A DNA stretch of 52,500 nt from Chrysomallon squamiferum. Lineage: Eukaryota > Mollusca > Gastropoda > Neomphalida > Peltospiridae. Below the pieces are notes generated by a model. It did no database searches and was not told the DNA's origin. It saw nothing but the letters and a program-made list of their open reading frames with translations. Positions 1 to 12,612 of the stretch are shown one piece after another (positions within the stretch are counted from its first letter, which is position 1; every line of letters begins with the position of its first letter). The stretch covers positions 9,742,292 through 9,794,791 of the forward strand of contig CM022674.1 in NCBI GenBank assembly GCA_012295275.1, in the 5' to 3' direction. Both the position numbers and the translations under genes were made by a program.

Positions 1-228
1 AAATCATAATGATTTACATAAATACAAAAGAAGAAATATTATCAGAGAATATGGAAGATTAACATGCTTAGAAAGATACATATTTTTTTATATGCATTTA
101 TAATCTTATGATTAAATCGAATATGTCACGGTAATCCAGTCATGCGGATTATTTTATTTAACAATCTTTTATGTGTCTGTTTGATTATATGGATCGAGGA
201 ATACAATAAAGTACCAATAATCATGTGG

Positions 229-229
229 A

Positions 230-276
<47 letters not shown>
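229..276. repeat. (AAAT)n microsatellite
   Basis: Uninterrupted run of aaat/aata units. The surrounding 1-840 stretch is AT-rich DNA in which I see no coding exon; a second tetranucleotide run (tttatt) sits at about 797-832, just before the putative 5' leader of the GPCR gene. Confidence 0.9.
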
Positions 277-796
277 CAATTTAATTTTGAAAGCGATCAG
301 AATTTAAGGGTAGACAGACAACGTATAATTAAACATTCAAAAACAAACTATTATTCAGACTTAATTGTTTATATGTATATAAGAACAAAAATGCTATAAA
401 ACAGATATACGTTATCACTAATAAACAATCGGTATAGAAGAGATCTTTCTAATGATACCATTATTAATTTACAAATCGATCCAGGTTACAAAATAACTGC
501 TACCCAATTGTTTAACGTCATTAGACAATACATCAGAGCATGCCATACGTTTCCAGGTCAGACTGAGAGGTAGAATAAAGTTGGATTATCTTCTCTTTAA
601 AAAACAGTATCAAAACACTTTGAAACAATATTTTTGTCGCACAGGTATATATATAAAATAAGATATGCTATTCCTAAGCAAAGGTGCAAATCTAAATAAA
701 AACACATATACGAATTAAAGCAAAAGGGATCAAAATAATACGTGATCTGGATGATAATATATTAAAATAATTGTTATTTTTGTTTTATGTTTTTGT

Positions 797-828
<32 letters not shown>

Positions 829-841
829 TTATTATTTTCAG

Positions 842-984
842 AAACAACGGATCATGTCTTACTTGTCATCTCCGTCACAAGACGCAGCAATGAGTGAAAG
901 CAATGTTCAGCCTGTGTTTTCAGTTCAAACAGCTTTAAACACAGACTGAAAAATGATTCCCAAAGAACTGAACTTTGAAATTAT
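842..984 (+). promoter_or_regulatory. Putative 5' leader of the GPCR with two upstream ORFs
   Basis: A pyrimidine-rich tract ending in ttttcag (AG at 840-841) looks like a splice acceptor, so a 5'UTR exon may begin at 842. Two upstream ORFs follow. The first is ATG 854 to TGA 949 (31 codons plus stop). The second is ATG 953 to TGA 986-988 (11 codons plus stop) and its stop overlaps the main ATG at 985 as ATGA. An in-frame TGA at 976-978 closes the main frame just upstream of its ATG. The transcription start is not identifiable. Confidence 0.4.
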
Positions 985-1448
985 ATGAAAATGAATCTAA
1001 CTGAACGGATTGTGGAAGGCACAATTCTTACTATTATCTGTCTTCTGGCGTTCTTCGGAAACGTGTCGCTATGGTTTGTGGTCATAAAAACGCCCAGTCT
1101 AAGAGAAACCTCATACTACATGGTGTTACTCCTGTCTGTGGCTGATATAGCAGTGTCTGTTCTAAGCATGCCTGTTACAGTCTACACACTAATCCGGGGC
1201 GACTGGGCATTTTCAGAAAACACATGCGTGGCATTTGGATTCATCAGCATGAGCACGTTCATCGCTAGCGTGATGTCTCTCTGTACGATATCTGTGAACC
1301 GATACGTGAAGGTCTGCCGTTCCACGCTGTACCACAGAATCTATTCTGTTCGTAATGTCGTATTTATGACAGCTGGTATGTTATTTAAATTTTATAATTT
1401 AAAAAAGAATAATTATAAAACTTACACATATACACTGATTGATGAGAA

Positions 1449-1509
<61 letters not shown>

Positions 1510-2388
1510 TTGTTATTATTGATGTTATTACTATTATTATGTTATTTTACTATTTTTAAATTTTATTTTCCAGGGGTTTGGTGTTTTTCCTTCTTTCTTG
1601 CAATCCCGCCTCTAGTTGGATGGGGCAGATATACGTTCATAGCAAATCAGTCATTCTGTTTCTGTGAGTGGAAAATGTCTAAATCTTACGCCATCACGCA
1701 GATTGCCATTTGCTTCTTAGGACCGTTCTCCGTGATGTCGTTTTCTTATTACAAAATACTTAAAACGTTTCGAAGCAGCAGCAATCGACTGTTTGGTGGT
1801 AACAGGCCGATATTCACTAAACCGAAACTGTTCAGTAGAAAAATTAGTCCAAATTTATCTTCCCATAGTACTGAGTATGGAGAAACTTCACTGTCAAAAG
1901 TAACTGTACATGAATTGCCAAAACAAGCCCGTGATGTTGATCAGGGGAAAGAATCTGAAAAACAAGTTACAGTTGTGTCTCAGGCAGACGAATCCCTCCG
2001 CCACCCTGAAAAGCAGTTAAAATCCATCTCATCGAATAATAACATAAATGGACAGGTCGGCAGACAAGTCAGAAGACGTCGGGAAGAGTTCATGCTGTCT
2101 GCTGCTCTTCTTCTGGTTATTTTTGTTTTTGTAGTCTGTTGGTTTCCATTTTGTGTGGTTATGTGTATTACCATATTTTCTACAACTCAGATACCTAGAA
2201 CGGCAGGCATATTCGCTTTGATGCTCGGTTACATGAATAGTTGTTGCAACCCATTGATATATGGTTTTCTAAACAAAAAATTCAAAGAAGGTTACAGAGT
2301 ATTTTTCAGAAGTATGTGCTCATGTCCTTGTAAAAAATCTAGAACTACTTTTGTAGAAGGAGGCGGTATTATTGCTTCTACAAATTGA
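985..2388 (+). CDS. Class A (rhodopsin-family) GPCR, melatonin-receptor/moody-like, 2 coding exons
   Basis: Seven-helix plasma-membrane receptor of 401 aa after splicing exons 985-1375 and 1574-2388 (phase 1; donor g|gtatg, acceptor ttccag). Visible landmarks: N-glycosylation site at N4; TM1 with GN (N26); TM2 LSVAD (D54); TM3 Cys81 and then NRY (105-107) in place of DRY; GWGRYTF and a Cys-containing second extracellular loop; TM6 CWFP; TM7 NPLIY (356-360); a Cys cluster (MCSCPC) after helix 8 that may be palmitoylated. NRY followed by VKVC and a TM1-3 layout of this kind is typical of melatonin and moody/Tre1-type receptors. The TM7 lysine of opsins is absent. The ligand cannot be told. A second in-frame ATG lies at 991. 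The 198-nt intron is a multiple of three with no stop, so an intron-retained reading of 467 codons also stays open. A polyadenylation signal aataaa lies at 2616. Family call is firm, subfamily tentative. Confidence 0.85.
1448..1510. repeat. (ATT)n microsatellite inside the GPCR intron
   Basis: About 20 ATT units within the intron 1376-1573. In the gene's frame they read as poly-Ile, which is why the intron carries no stop codon. Confidence 0.9.
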
Positions 2389-3369
2389 AACCAATGACAT
2401 TACGTTCTCACATGGACTGCCAGTCAACACCATTGTAATCTGCGTTATATCGTAGTGTACGTAATGCGATTCTACAATCATGTTTCAGTCTATTTACATA
2501 TGTCCATTTGGTAAGTTCATTCATCCAGATAAACTATCAGTGGCTTGGACAAACTGAAACACGCACTAAAAATCCTTCAAAACAAATAACTGCAGTAATA
2601 ATAATAATAATTAATAATAAAAGTTTTAAAAACTAACTAAATAAATGTCACACTTAATACTGATGTCCAGTTTAAAAATAAAGTATATATCATCAAAAAC
2701 AAATGTCCTGGGACCTCCGACTTCTGCTACTCGTTTCTTTGATGAGAGAAAAGAAGTGACACTAAAGAATTCGTGCAGGCCAGCTAATCTGAAAGCCATA
2801 TAAATAAATAAAGGAATAAATAAAGGAATAAATAAAGGAAAAGAACAACAGAAATAACGTGTTGTTATTGACGTTATCATCTTTTATTTATTTCGTTTTT
2901 TTGTTTGTTTTTCTTTCTAATTATTATGATGAATAGTGACTTTTTTTTTTTTTTTTTTTTTTACAAACCTGATTGTTTAGAATATTTTTATAAAGCAATA
3001 ACAGCCATGGACATTATTTGGCGAGTACATGTCTACTCGATCTTTTGATATTCAATGTTCCCGGAATAGTTATATTCCTTTATTTGTTTTGTTTTATGTT
3101 TTTCATTTTTTTTCTTTCTTTCTTTTTTTTTTTTTTTTTCTTTTCTGGATTTTTTGCTTCTGGTTTTGTTTTGTCTGGGATACTTTTCTCTTTTTTTTTT
3201 TTGTTTATAATTATTTCATGTGATGAATTTGTGAAGAATAAATAACATGAAAATAATGACTAAAAATGAGTAATAAACTCTAAACAAACTGATCAGTTCA
3301 TAAGTTGTAACAGAAAGCAGTGCTGAGATAATGCATATTTCCAATTTTAGAATAATATACATTATGGTA
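2389..3369. other. Intergenic, no gene seen
   Basis: AT-rich DNA holding the likely 3'UTR and poly(A) signal of the GPCR (aataaa at 2616) and poly-T tracts (2941-2962, 3122-3139). Open frames here are short and of low complexity, rich in Phe from T runs. Confidence 0.6.
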
Positions 3370-3854
3370 TATATTATGGGTTACGAAAGCCTCGAAGCAC
3401 GAACAAATCGGAATACGAACCGTGATCTTGGGCAATTTTTTTGCTTCGGTTTACGAATAATGTCCCGAATTACGAACTACAGCGACGCGTCACGACAAGC
3501 TTTTTTTTTACGTCGGTTTTGACGTCAACATCTAGTAAAGATAAGAATAGATGCTTACGCCAGAACCGAGGTCAAAGTAAGGGATTATAGGAATGCCCTA
3601 TAGCAAACACATACGATCAATTAGGGTCTTTAGTCTTCGATACACTGACACTGGCACTGACACTGTGCGCTCGCATTTTTCAAAGTGTTGATGTTTTTAT
3701 GTGTATATATTTTTTTATTATACCCTATCCAATATGATGCCGAAGAGAACAAAAAGTCAAAGCGATAATGCTGGTGGAAAGTATAAACGTATAGCTTCGG
3801 TTTGCGAACCAAGTTCTGGAACGAATTAAGTTTTTAACCTGAGATTCCACTGTA
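3370..3854 (-). mobile_element. Non-autonomous Tigger/pogo-type DNA transposon remnant
   Basis: On the minus strand the right end starts TA-CAGTGGAATCTC (3841-3854) and continues with motifs like ttaattcgttcc and ttcgcaaaccgaag. This matches the terminal-repeat style of Tigger-like Tc1/mariner elements (CAGTGG...CTC, then 'cgaac' blocks). On the plus strand an ATG at 3734/3737 opens MMPKRTKSQSDNAGGKYKR, resembling the start of Tigger transposases, and then runs straight into the terminal repeat and stops. The left part (about 3380-3500) holds related pieces such as tacgaacc, ttcggtttacgaa and aattacgaac, but no clean TA-CAGT end. I read it as an internally deleted MITE-like derivative with an eroded left end. 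Strand is nominal. Confidence 0.55.
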
Positions 3855-5271
3855 ATGTAAATGAATAAACAAACAAGCGAATAAGTAAATACATTTACTG
3901 TTGTATGATGTTGGTATGATATAATACATAACCATTTAAAGAAAAAGTATATTCAGTCATATATACCTATAATATATTTTCTTTAAAAAATAAAATTTAA
4001 AAATAAACTATAATTAAAACTAAAATAAAAAGACGGAGGAAAGAATAAATACTATAGTCAGTATTCTTAACAATTATGCTGGAAAGACATGATTAAAGCC
4101 GCCTCCCCTAATGAAAAAAAAAAGAAAGAAAGCAAGAAAAGCATGTGGAACAAATATCTAAGCTTGGCTCCTTTTTTTTCTTTGTTCACGACAGAACATC
4201 CAAGTCACTGTGTGCTTTGGCTGGACGAGGATAGCAAAATCATCTATCTATATATGTGTTTGTTTTGTAATTTTTAATCGCAAACAAGTTCACTGTTTAC
4301 ATTAAAAGTTCATTTTATCTAAACAAAGACACTGTTTTTGCAAGAATGTGTTTATTGATTCAGCTGATATATTTAGTTTTTGAATCATTTACCAAATTAG
4401 TAGATGTTTACTGATTAAATATTTTGAATATATGTCTCCTGATGATCTGAGTATCCTGACAATATTTTTTTATTTATTTATTTATTTATTTATATAAATG
4501 TATCGGAAGAAAAAACTCACGTGACCTCAATTTACTTCGAAGAAAAACGAAAGTTCCCAAATCAAAATTCTTTCTGAAGCATCGAACAGAACATGTAAAA
4601 AAAAAAAAAAAACGACACTCACACAAATCAAAATAATAAAGTAACATTAAAATGATAACGCTTTTAAGGTGGTAACTTGAAAAATAAATGAGTAATGGCA
4701 ATTTTATTATACGAACATTTCTTTATTGAAATAAATTCTGAGATAGAAGTTCAGTAAATATTCAGACCTTTTTTAACTGTATGAAATATTTAGAATATCA
4801 GGTTCATTGCAAACAATCATTATTCTACTTTAGCCAAACTTATAAGTAATTAATTATTATATAATTATAAGCATTATACAAGAAGTAGAAATATTTAATC
4901 ATTCAATCAACTGACAGTATTTGATCTCGTGATCCAATACGAGGCGATAACGGTCTGTTACAGCTGACATCAGATTTTTTAAAATTATTTTCCCCTGCAG
5001 TTAAGAAAACTTTACAAAAATGTAATCATCAAGGAAATACAACACTAATCCTGGGCGTCGAGCACATCGGCTGGATACCACTTCTCAAGCCCATGCTTGC
5101 TTTACAGACTAAGTATAAAGAACAAGTGTGTTGTCGCGGACAGATTTGGCCAATCTGAATCGTGCCAAAAGTTTTGCTTTAAATATTGCAATTTGAATCC
5201 TATTTCTTTTCATACAGTCAAATAAAAAAAAATTAAAAAAATAAAAATAAAAATCAATCAATCAATAAATT

Positions 5272-5308
<37 letters not shown>

Positions 5309-5609
5309 ACCTTAATTATGATTTGATTGTTCGGCTTTATTAAATTTTCGTTGCAGTTTCTTATCGTTGATGTGTCATTGTATCATTCTAAGTTTCTTTC
5401 CGCAATATTAAATCTTTTGAAATAATACATTAACTTTTTATTCACCAACTAAATTCTATTATTACTGGTTAATGTTTTATCAACCTGAGACCTATTTTCG
5501 TGACCTCTTTATCGTGATACTTCATAGACTGGTTCACCTTCGGAATACATTTGTTTCTGCACGGATTTGAATTAAAATTTAGTTCGGTCGTTTCTTTCCA
5601 TTAACGAAA
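3855..5609. other. Intergenic between transposon remnant and TMEM201
   Basis: AT-rich, with (TTTA)n at about 4467-4490 and (AAAT)n at about 5276-5308. A slightly GC-richer patch at about 5040-5160 shows no convincing open frame. The 5'UTR and promoter of TMEM201 must lie near the end of this stretch but no clear core element is visible. Confidence 0.5.
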
Positions 5610-8600
5610 ATGCACAGAAATATTATGTTTAACTGGTTAATTCCAGGTATAGTCGTGTGCGGAAGCTTTGTTCTTGTAATCACAGCAGCATTACTTGTCT
5701 ACAGATTTATACGGTAAATAAAACCATCTCGAGTTGGCGAATAAAAATTACTGTAGAATTACAAGTTACACTAAGTGACTAAGTTACAGTAACTTGAGTA
5801 ACAACGAACCCTACATTTTATTTCAGAATCCTTGAAGAAATTTTTACATAATCAGGGCATACTAATTAATTTAAAATTCATAATTTTTGCAAACATTTCT
5901 AGACTAAAAATAAGTAAAATAAGTAAACTACAGTAAAAAAAAAATGAAGCACTGAATGTAATACTGCATTTCAAGTCTTGTTACCAGAGATTTTATTCAG
6001 TAATTGTATCTTGTTTTTTTTTGTTGTTTCTTTTGTTTTCCCATTTTCCTGCTGCTAGTTATTATAAACTATTTCATGTGAAATGGTCATATAAAAGTAT
6101 TTATGCACAGTGTCACTTACCAGATCAACCAATTTTCCTTTTCATGATCATGTTATTAATATCAGCCTGCAGTTCTTTCTGAAATGTTTCTTGTTTTTGA
6201 AAATCCTAATTACATTATTAAATATTGAAGAAATGTCACTGAGACACAATTATTAAACAGTTTTTGTTGAAAAAAAAAATATGAATAGAAATTAGAAGAG
6301 AATATAATAATCCAAAACTAATAGACCTAAAAACATAGAGGCCTTATTGGTCTACTTTCATTTAACACCAAGGAGCTAAGTTAATTTCACCACATTTGTA
6401 AAAACCCATAAACAAGGAAAACTACTTATATATAGAAAAATAAGTTGATGTGTCTTATTTAAAGTGGGTTTATACAAGCGAATAAGTAAATACATTAAGT
6501 ATGATGGTATGACAGTTCAAATATGATTTTTATAGTAAAGTGGAAATATCATAGATAGTACTGAACAAAATCTCTGTTAAAAAGTGGGTAGACATAAACT
6601 GCAAGATAACCACTAATGAAGCATTTAATTCATATGTGAAATTTGTTATCCTTTTGATTATAATTATTTGGTTAATTTGTATTTATAATTTTTATTTATA
6701 TAAATAATAAAATTTAATATAAGTATGTATAATTAATAAAATATTGTTCTAAAACTAAATATTACTACATTATAATAATGTAAGTTTAAAAAATTGCTTT
6801 ATTTTAGACGAAGGTTTCCAGTACATGTTAACTGCTGGTTCTGTAGCTCGGATACAGTTGTCCCATATGGCAATCAGAACTGTTGGGACTGTCCGGAATG
6901 CAGTCAGTACAATGGATTTACAAAGGTAACGTAATGACCCCTGAGTATTCTGTTAGAACGGCCCATACAATTTTTTTAGACAATAATTAAAATGAATATT
7001 TTGTTGTCTGAACAAAACTTTTAACTCAATTTTATATGCTTGTAAGTACTTTTTAAAACATATTTATCATTTTTAAGAAATTTTATTTGTTGCTTATAAT
7101 AAAATAGGAACTAAAATAACTTGCAAGTATTAAAACTGACCTTTAATTTATGCAGATATTTCTAAAGGTACAATTAAAATTTATAAAAATTGTTCAAATT
7201 TTAAAGATGATAGTTACCTTTTACAATTTTTACAGTTTTTAATATAAAATTTATATATAGTGCTGGAACTTTTGTATAAATTCTTCACCACATTAAACAT
7301 GTACAAAAGTAACCTCATCTTAATGTGATAAATTAACCCACAATTTAACACAGTCTATAGTGTTTGATATGGTTAATTTGTATTATCTTTGATATACTTT
7401 ATTTTGCAGGAAGGTGACTACAACAAACCAATACCTGCTCAGCACAGTGAGGATATGAATTATCCAGTCAAATGCAAGCCTGAAAAATATCTAGGCTGTC
7501 AGTCATCACTTTGCAGACAGTGTCAACAGAATCAGCTTCTCAAAATAAAACAGCTTGCAGCCTTTATACCTGTTAATGAGGTCATTTTATTTCTGAAATA
7601 TTTCTAAACATTTGTTAATTAAATAACCTAAGATAGATTTAGTTTTATTTATTATGTTCATTTTTTTTTTTTTTTCTACTAAAGTTTTTTGTTGGTGAGT
7701 GAACTATAGAAAAAAGACTTATGTAATGTAAATTATAGCAGTATAAATTTTTAAAAGGTCCATAAAGCATGATGTAGTTTAAATGAAGTTAATAATAAGT
7801 AGTTTTAATTGTTGTGTATAGGACTCGTATGACTCTGAGATAAGCACATACAAGAAACAACTTGAAAAAGAGTATGACCTATGTGTTGACTGCACAGCCA
7901 CCGTGGAACATGAACTACAGAAACAGGACGATGTGTTAAGAGTAGCACTGCAGAGAAGTACTTCAAAAATTTCAAAAATGTCCAAATCTGACAACAGTTC
8001 ACAGGTAAGTAATCATCAGCTCTAGTGTGCTGATAAATGATAAAGAAGTGTTCTTAATAACTTAAAGTCTTGATTTTTAAAATAGTTTAATATTCTAGTT
8101 TAAATATATTTGTATTTTGGTTACAGACTTCAGAAGTAGACAGTTAAGATGCTTTAGAAAGTTTTAATATCACAGTTTTAAGTCATTTGTTAGAAATATT
8201 GTATTTAGAAATGACTCATTTCAGATTATTAGTATTTCTTAACTTAGAAACAAAAAGAACAACAAAAAACATTATTATTTTTATTATTATTACTATTATA
8301 GCTTTTCCAGTTACAGGAAACACCAGTCAGCACAAACTGTAATATTGCAATGAGTAAAGCTTCTGGATTTCTGGCATGGTTGATTTCATCTGGTTTGCTT
8401 GCTTCAACATTGTTCAGTGCTAAAACTGCATGCAAACTGATGAAGAAAATACCAGTGATTTCACAAAGTTTGCCATATGTTTTTGGACCTACTGATTTAT
8501 TAAATGAACTACTTACTAACTATGAAATGGTGCTTATTTATATTGGATGTTGTTTCTGCTTTCTTTCAAAGGTGTTAAAAGGAAAAGAAAGGTAAACTTA

Positions 8601-11504
8601 CATTGCATGAACTCAGCAGTTTACAAAAAAAATAATGTTAACAGGAATTTTCTCCGTATTACCATTGACATATTTCCAATTGTAAATAGTGAAGAAAAAA
8701 GGGGAACATGATTAAAGTCTAATGATTTAAAATTACAAATTGTCACAAAGGATGTAATCACATCAGTTTTCATACAGATGTAAACTTGTAATAAATAGCA
8801 TTAAGGAGCTTGTAACTAAAAATATTGTTAAAATTGTTATTTTCTTGGCAGACAGCTTGCATATTTGGCTGATAGCATTATGGTTAACTGTTTTTCAGGT
8901 TAAATCTTGTTGATCCAGTCAACTGCTTCAGCTGGTTTTTCTGTACAGTATATTTTCTGTTGCCTCAGCAAATAGGTGGAATGATCATACCAGCAAATTT
9001 TCTTTTTTCAACCCTGAGTGTTTTGAAGAGAGAGGTGACAAAGTATGTTATTTTACATAGTTAACTAGATAGTGTGAACAGACAGGAAACAAGAAATCAA
9101 TGCCATTTCCCCCCACATTTTTTATTTCTTTTTTAAATTGTTACAGTATGGAATTTAGTTAACAATTAAAGCAAATAGAGATTTGTTGCTTGTTAGTTAC
9201 ATCTGTAGCTGTATTATTATATTTTGAGTAAGTTAGTTTAAATTTTTGTTTTAGAACATCCCTGAAGCAGAGAGAAACACTGCGACTGTTAGAAAAATCT
9301 CCAGAGCCATGTGAAGTTCCAAGTCCATTCACTCATCAACAGTCACTGGACAGCACTTCACAGGTTGATGCTGATGACCTCGACCTTGATTTTAATGCTC
9401 TGACAGTTGATGCACTTGGCATCCAGTTTAAAAGAAATGATTCAGGTGAGTCATCATTATCAGTTTTTATATTTATTCATTTAAAACTGGTTTTAATGTT
9501 ATTTCAACTGGTAAGGAATACATTTTGAACAGTAAATAAATAAGTATTATTATTATTAAAAATAAGTCAAATTCAGATAACATAATTTATTTATTAATTA
9601 ATTTTATTTATTCCAGTCATCAGATATCTATCTTGGGTTTACTGCTAATAGGTAGTAACCATTTCTGAAGCTATACTATAAATGACTTGTGTGTTATCAG
9701 ATTCACACTAAACTACAGTTACAATATTTCAAATGCAATTGCATTTTGAGTAGAGGTAGACAATAAAACTGCTGATAAAATTTATCTATGTTATATTTTA
9801 CAGGTGTGTTTTCAAGTACAACCTCTCTCAACAGTACAGTGTCAAGAGTGACATCAAACAGCACTGGAGCCAGACAACTTATTACACCAGCTAAACTCAG
9901 ATACATCAGCTTCAGTGGTATGTAGTTTTTCACTAACTTTCATTGCTTGTTCAGCTTGACATTTAAAAAAAAAAAGTATTATAATAGCTTTAGAAATGAC
10001 ATAGAACATATTTATCATTAATTATTTTAACAATATTTGAATTTACAAAGTTTTGTATATGTTAAATTGCTGACATATATATTTTATTCATATATGAAAA
10101 ACAGCAAGGTTTACATTAACCATATTAAATATTTAGATATTGGTTACAATGTATAATTATAAAAGATCTTGAGATGTAAATTTTATTTTTCTAACATGTC
10201 AGAAGATTTTGTACTGCTTATAAATTAGAAAATATTGGTAGTTTATCTTATAAAGCCATGGAATATCCTTTGAGAACATTGTAATTCAAGTTAGATGAAA
10301 AATATAAATTCTGAGTTTAATAATGAAACTGAAAGTTATTATTAACCAGTAGTCAAAGTCTGAACAAAACTTCATGTTGTTTTGTTAAATCCATTGGATG
10401 ATTCACCACGGAATGACCCTGCAACTTCAAAACAAATTTTATGTTGAAGTAGATAAACTTTATGTATTAAACACATGTTATTGTGTTGCAGATCAGAATA
10501 AGTTGAAAAAACATGAACAGATTACAAGTACCTCCAACACCAGAGTTTCACAAGACAATCTTTTTCAACTTGCTTTACAGTCAACTGATCACACCCAGCT
10601 TTTCAAGAAGGAGTACATGCAGTCACTGCCATCTTTAAAAACTACTTCTGTAGACTGCATCAACTTCCCTCTACTAGTCAACAACCAAAATTTAAATCCT
10701 TTTGCTGGCAGCATGTTTAAACAGTCACTAACTGGTCACCAGCTTTCTACATCAAATCACAGCAGCAAGAAATACTATACACAAAACAGTATTTTACATA
10801 AACCAAAAATAAACTTTCACAGTAAATCATTATTTCAGAACAGTCCAGCAAATTTAATTTCCAGTATGAGTAAGAACAAACTGAGTGACAACAAGTTGTG
10901 TTCTGCAAGTGATAGTAACAGTGAGATGAGTTTTGGAGGTACAGGATGTAGTCAGACAGCAGACAGTGTTGCAGGAAAGTCACTTCAGCATGACAAAGAT
11001 TTCAGTTGCAAGTCATCTCAGTGTGATGCTGACAGTACTAAGAATGGGGATAATGGTGTTGTTAGAAAAGGTGAAAAATAATATGTATTATTGTAATTTT
11101 TTATTGTCAATAGTATTGACAACAGTGACATTTGTAAAAGAATGATCAAAGATGTTTAAACTGATTTATTCACAATTACAATGTTGATAAAGTTCAATCA
11201 GTCATAAGAGTTTATAATGTAAGAACATAAGTTTCAATGTTGATTATATTTGCAATATAATATTAACATTCTAAACATGGATGTGAGATTTACATGTTTT
11301 TGAATAGATTAAGTGATCTGAGATGTCAGGAATCATTTTTGCCTAATGCTTCAGAATAATTACTGATGCTAAAGTCTGTGAAATATTAAATGTTTTTATT
11401 TTTGTCTTGCAGCTTCTTCAGGAATCTCTACAATATTTGGTTTTGTTTTTGCAGTAAGTTTGGTTATCAATGTGACAGTGGCAGTTTACATGTTTGTATT
11501 TTAA
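5610..11504 (+). CDS. TMEM201: TMEM201 / Samp1 / NET5, inner nuclear membrane protein, 10 coding exons, 661 aa
   Basis: Homologue of the inner-nuclear-membrane protein that links the nuclear envelope to LINC complexes and spindle or nuclear positioning (family knowledge, Ima1_N domain). Exons: 5610-5713, 6808-6925, 7410-7580, 7822-8004, 8302-8591, 8899-9042, 9255-9445, 9804-9917, 10492-11070, 11413-11504. All phases match; 661 aa against 666 in human. After an N-terminal membrane segment comes the Cys-rich zinc-type domain: C44-x2-C47, C60-x2-C63-x2-C66, then DYNKPIPAQ, KIKQLAAF and more Cys pairs, nearly as in vertebrates. Exons 5-6 give several hydrophobic helices. A Ser/Asn-rich nucleoplasmic tail contains the conserved LITPAKL motif (exon 8), and a final TM segment (exon 10, ISTIFGFVFAVSLVINV) ends the protein. 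Exon 1's ATG is chosen because it gives the N-terminal hydrophobic segment; a poly(A) signal aataaa is at 11896. Confidence 0.93.
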
Positions 11505-12576
11505 CAGTGATTTGTTTATCTGTGAACTCACTGTCAAGTGCAATCTTTGAAGACTGAACTCTGGACCAGTATAATGTGACTGTCTGTGTATAAACACAGA
11601 GTTCTATTTAACATGTATTAAGATAACATTGCCCAAAGATTTGAACTTTTGCAAGTCAATAGGAATATTTAAAAAGATAGCAATACAGAACTAATTTTAA
11701 AACCATATTTAAAATAGGACAAAATACTTTTAAAGTTTTTTTTTTTTTTTTTTTAATTATTATTATGTCAATGTTGTTTGTTTTTCCCTTTATTTTCTTC
11801 TTCTTATTATTATTAATTTTTGTTCTGTTCTTCATTATTTTGCATTTGTATATAGCTGTTGTATTTGTTACATTTTTAATGCTGAATTTTATGGCAATAA
11901 ATATTTAAAAGTTGAATTTGTATTTTATGAAAGCATTTTTGATAAATTCTCAGACTGGTGGTTTTATTTATTTAATTTAATAAACGTATTCAAGAAATTA
12001 AGCATGGAAACTTAATCTAATGTGTTGTTATGGAAATTACCTTTTAAAGTGTTGTGTTGTATGGATTTTCTCTCTTTCTTCCTCTGTCAAAAACACATAC
12101 ACAACAAAAATAATAAGAAAGCTGATTTGGTTCATTTTTAAAAGAAAAAATAAAGCAAAATATTTCAAAGAGGATGGGAGAAAAAAGCTTCAGCTTATTA
12201 TTCTTGCATATATTATATATATATATATATATGTATATGTATTTTTTTTTCTTTCTGTGTAGAATAAAATTGCATCAATTTTAAAAATTTTTATTTAATG
12301 CCCCTCCCCCCATTCTACCACTCCAAGCTGCTATCCAAATGGTGAACATTCGACTGCTTTAATCATGTGACAAAATGACGAAAGCAGTATGAATAGCATT
12401 TCAGTTCAGTCATCTGTCATTCACAGTGAGAAGTGATTGAGTACTTCAAACTTATTTTCCTTCTTGCAATAGAAACAGACACGGAAGACATTTATTTTGA
12501 ATTTTAATAAAAATAAATTACAGTACCATCTGAAAATTTTAATAATTGTAATAACTGTTTAATAATAATAATAATA

Positions 12577-12612
<36 letters not shown>

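Noticed and set aside
985-2388. Opsin identity for the GPCR
   Set aside because: The GWGRY-type loop is opsin-like, but TM7 (ALMLGYMNSCCNPLIY) has no retinal-binding lysine.
10398-10491. Using ATG 10398 as a separate gene start for the 227-aa open frame
   Set aside because: The frame is exon 9 of TMEM201; a good acceptor (ttgttgcag-type, AG at 10490-10491) and matching phase show that 10398-10491 is intron.
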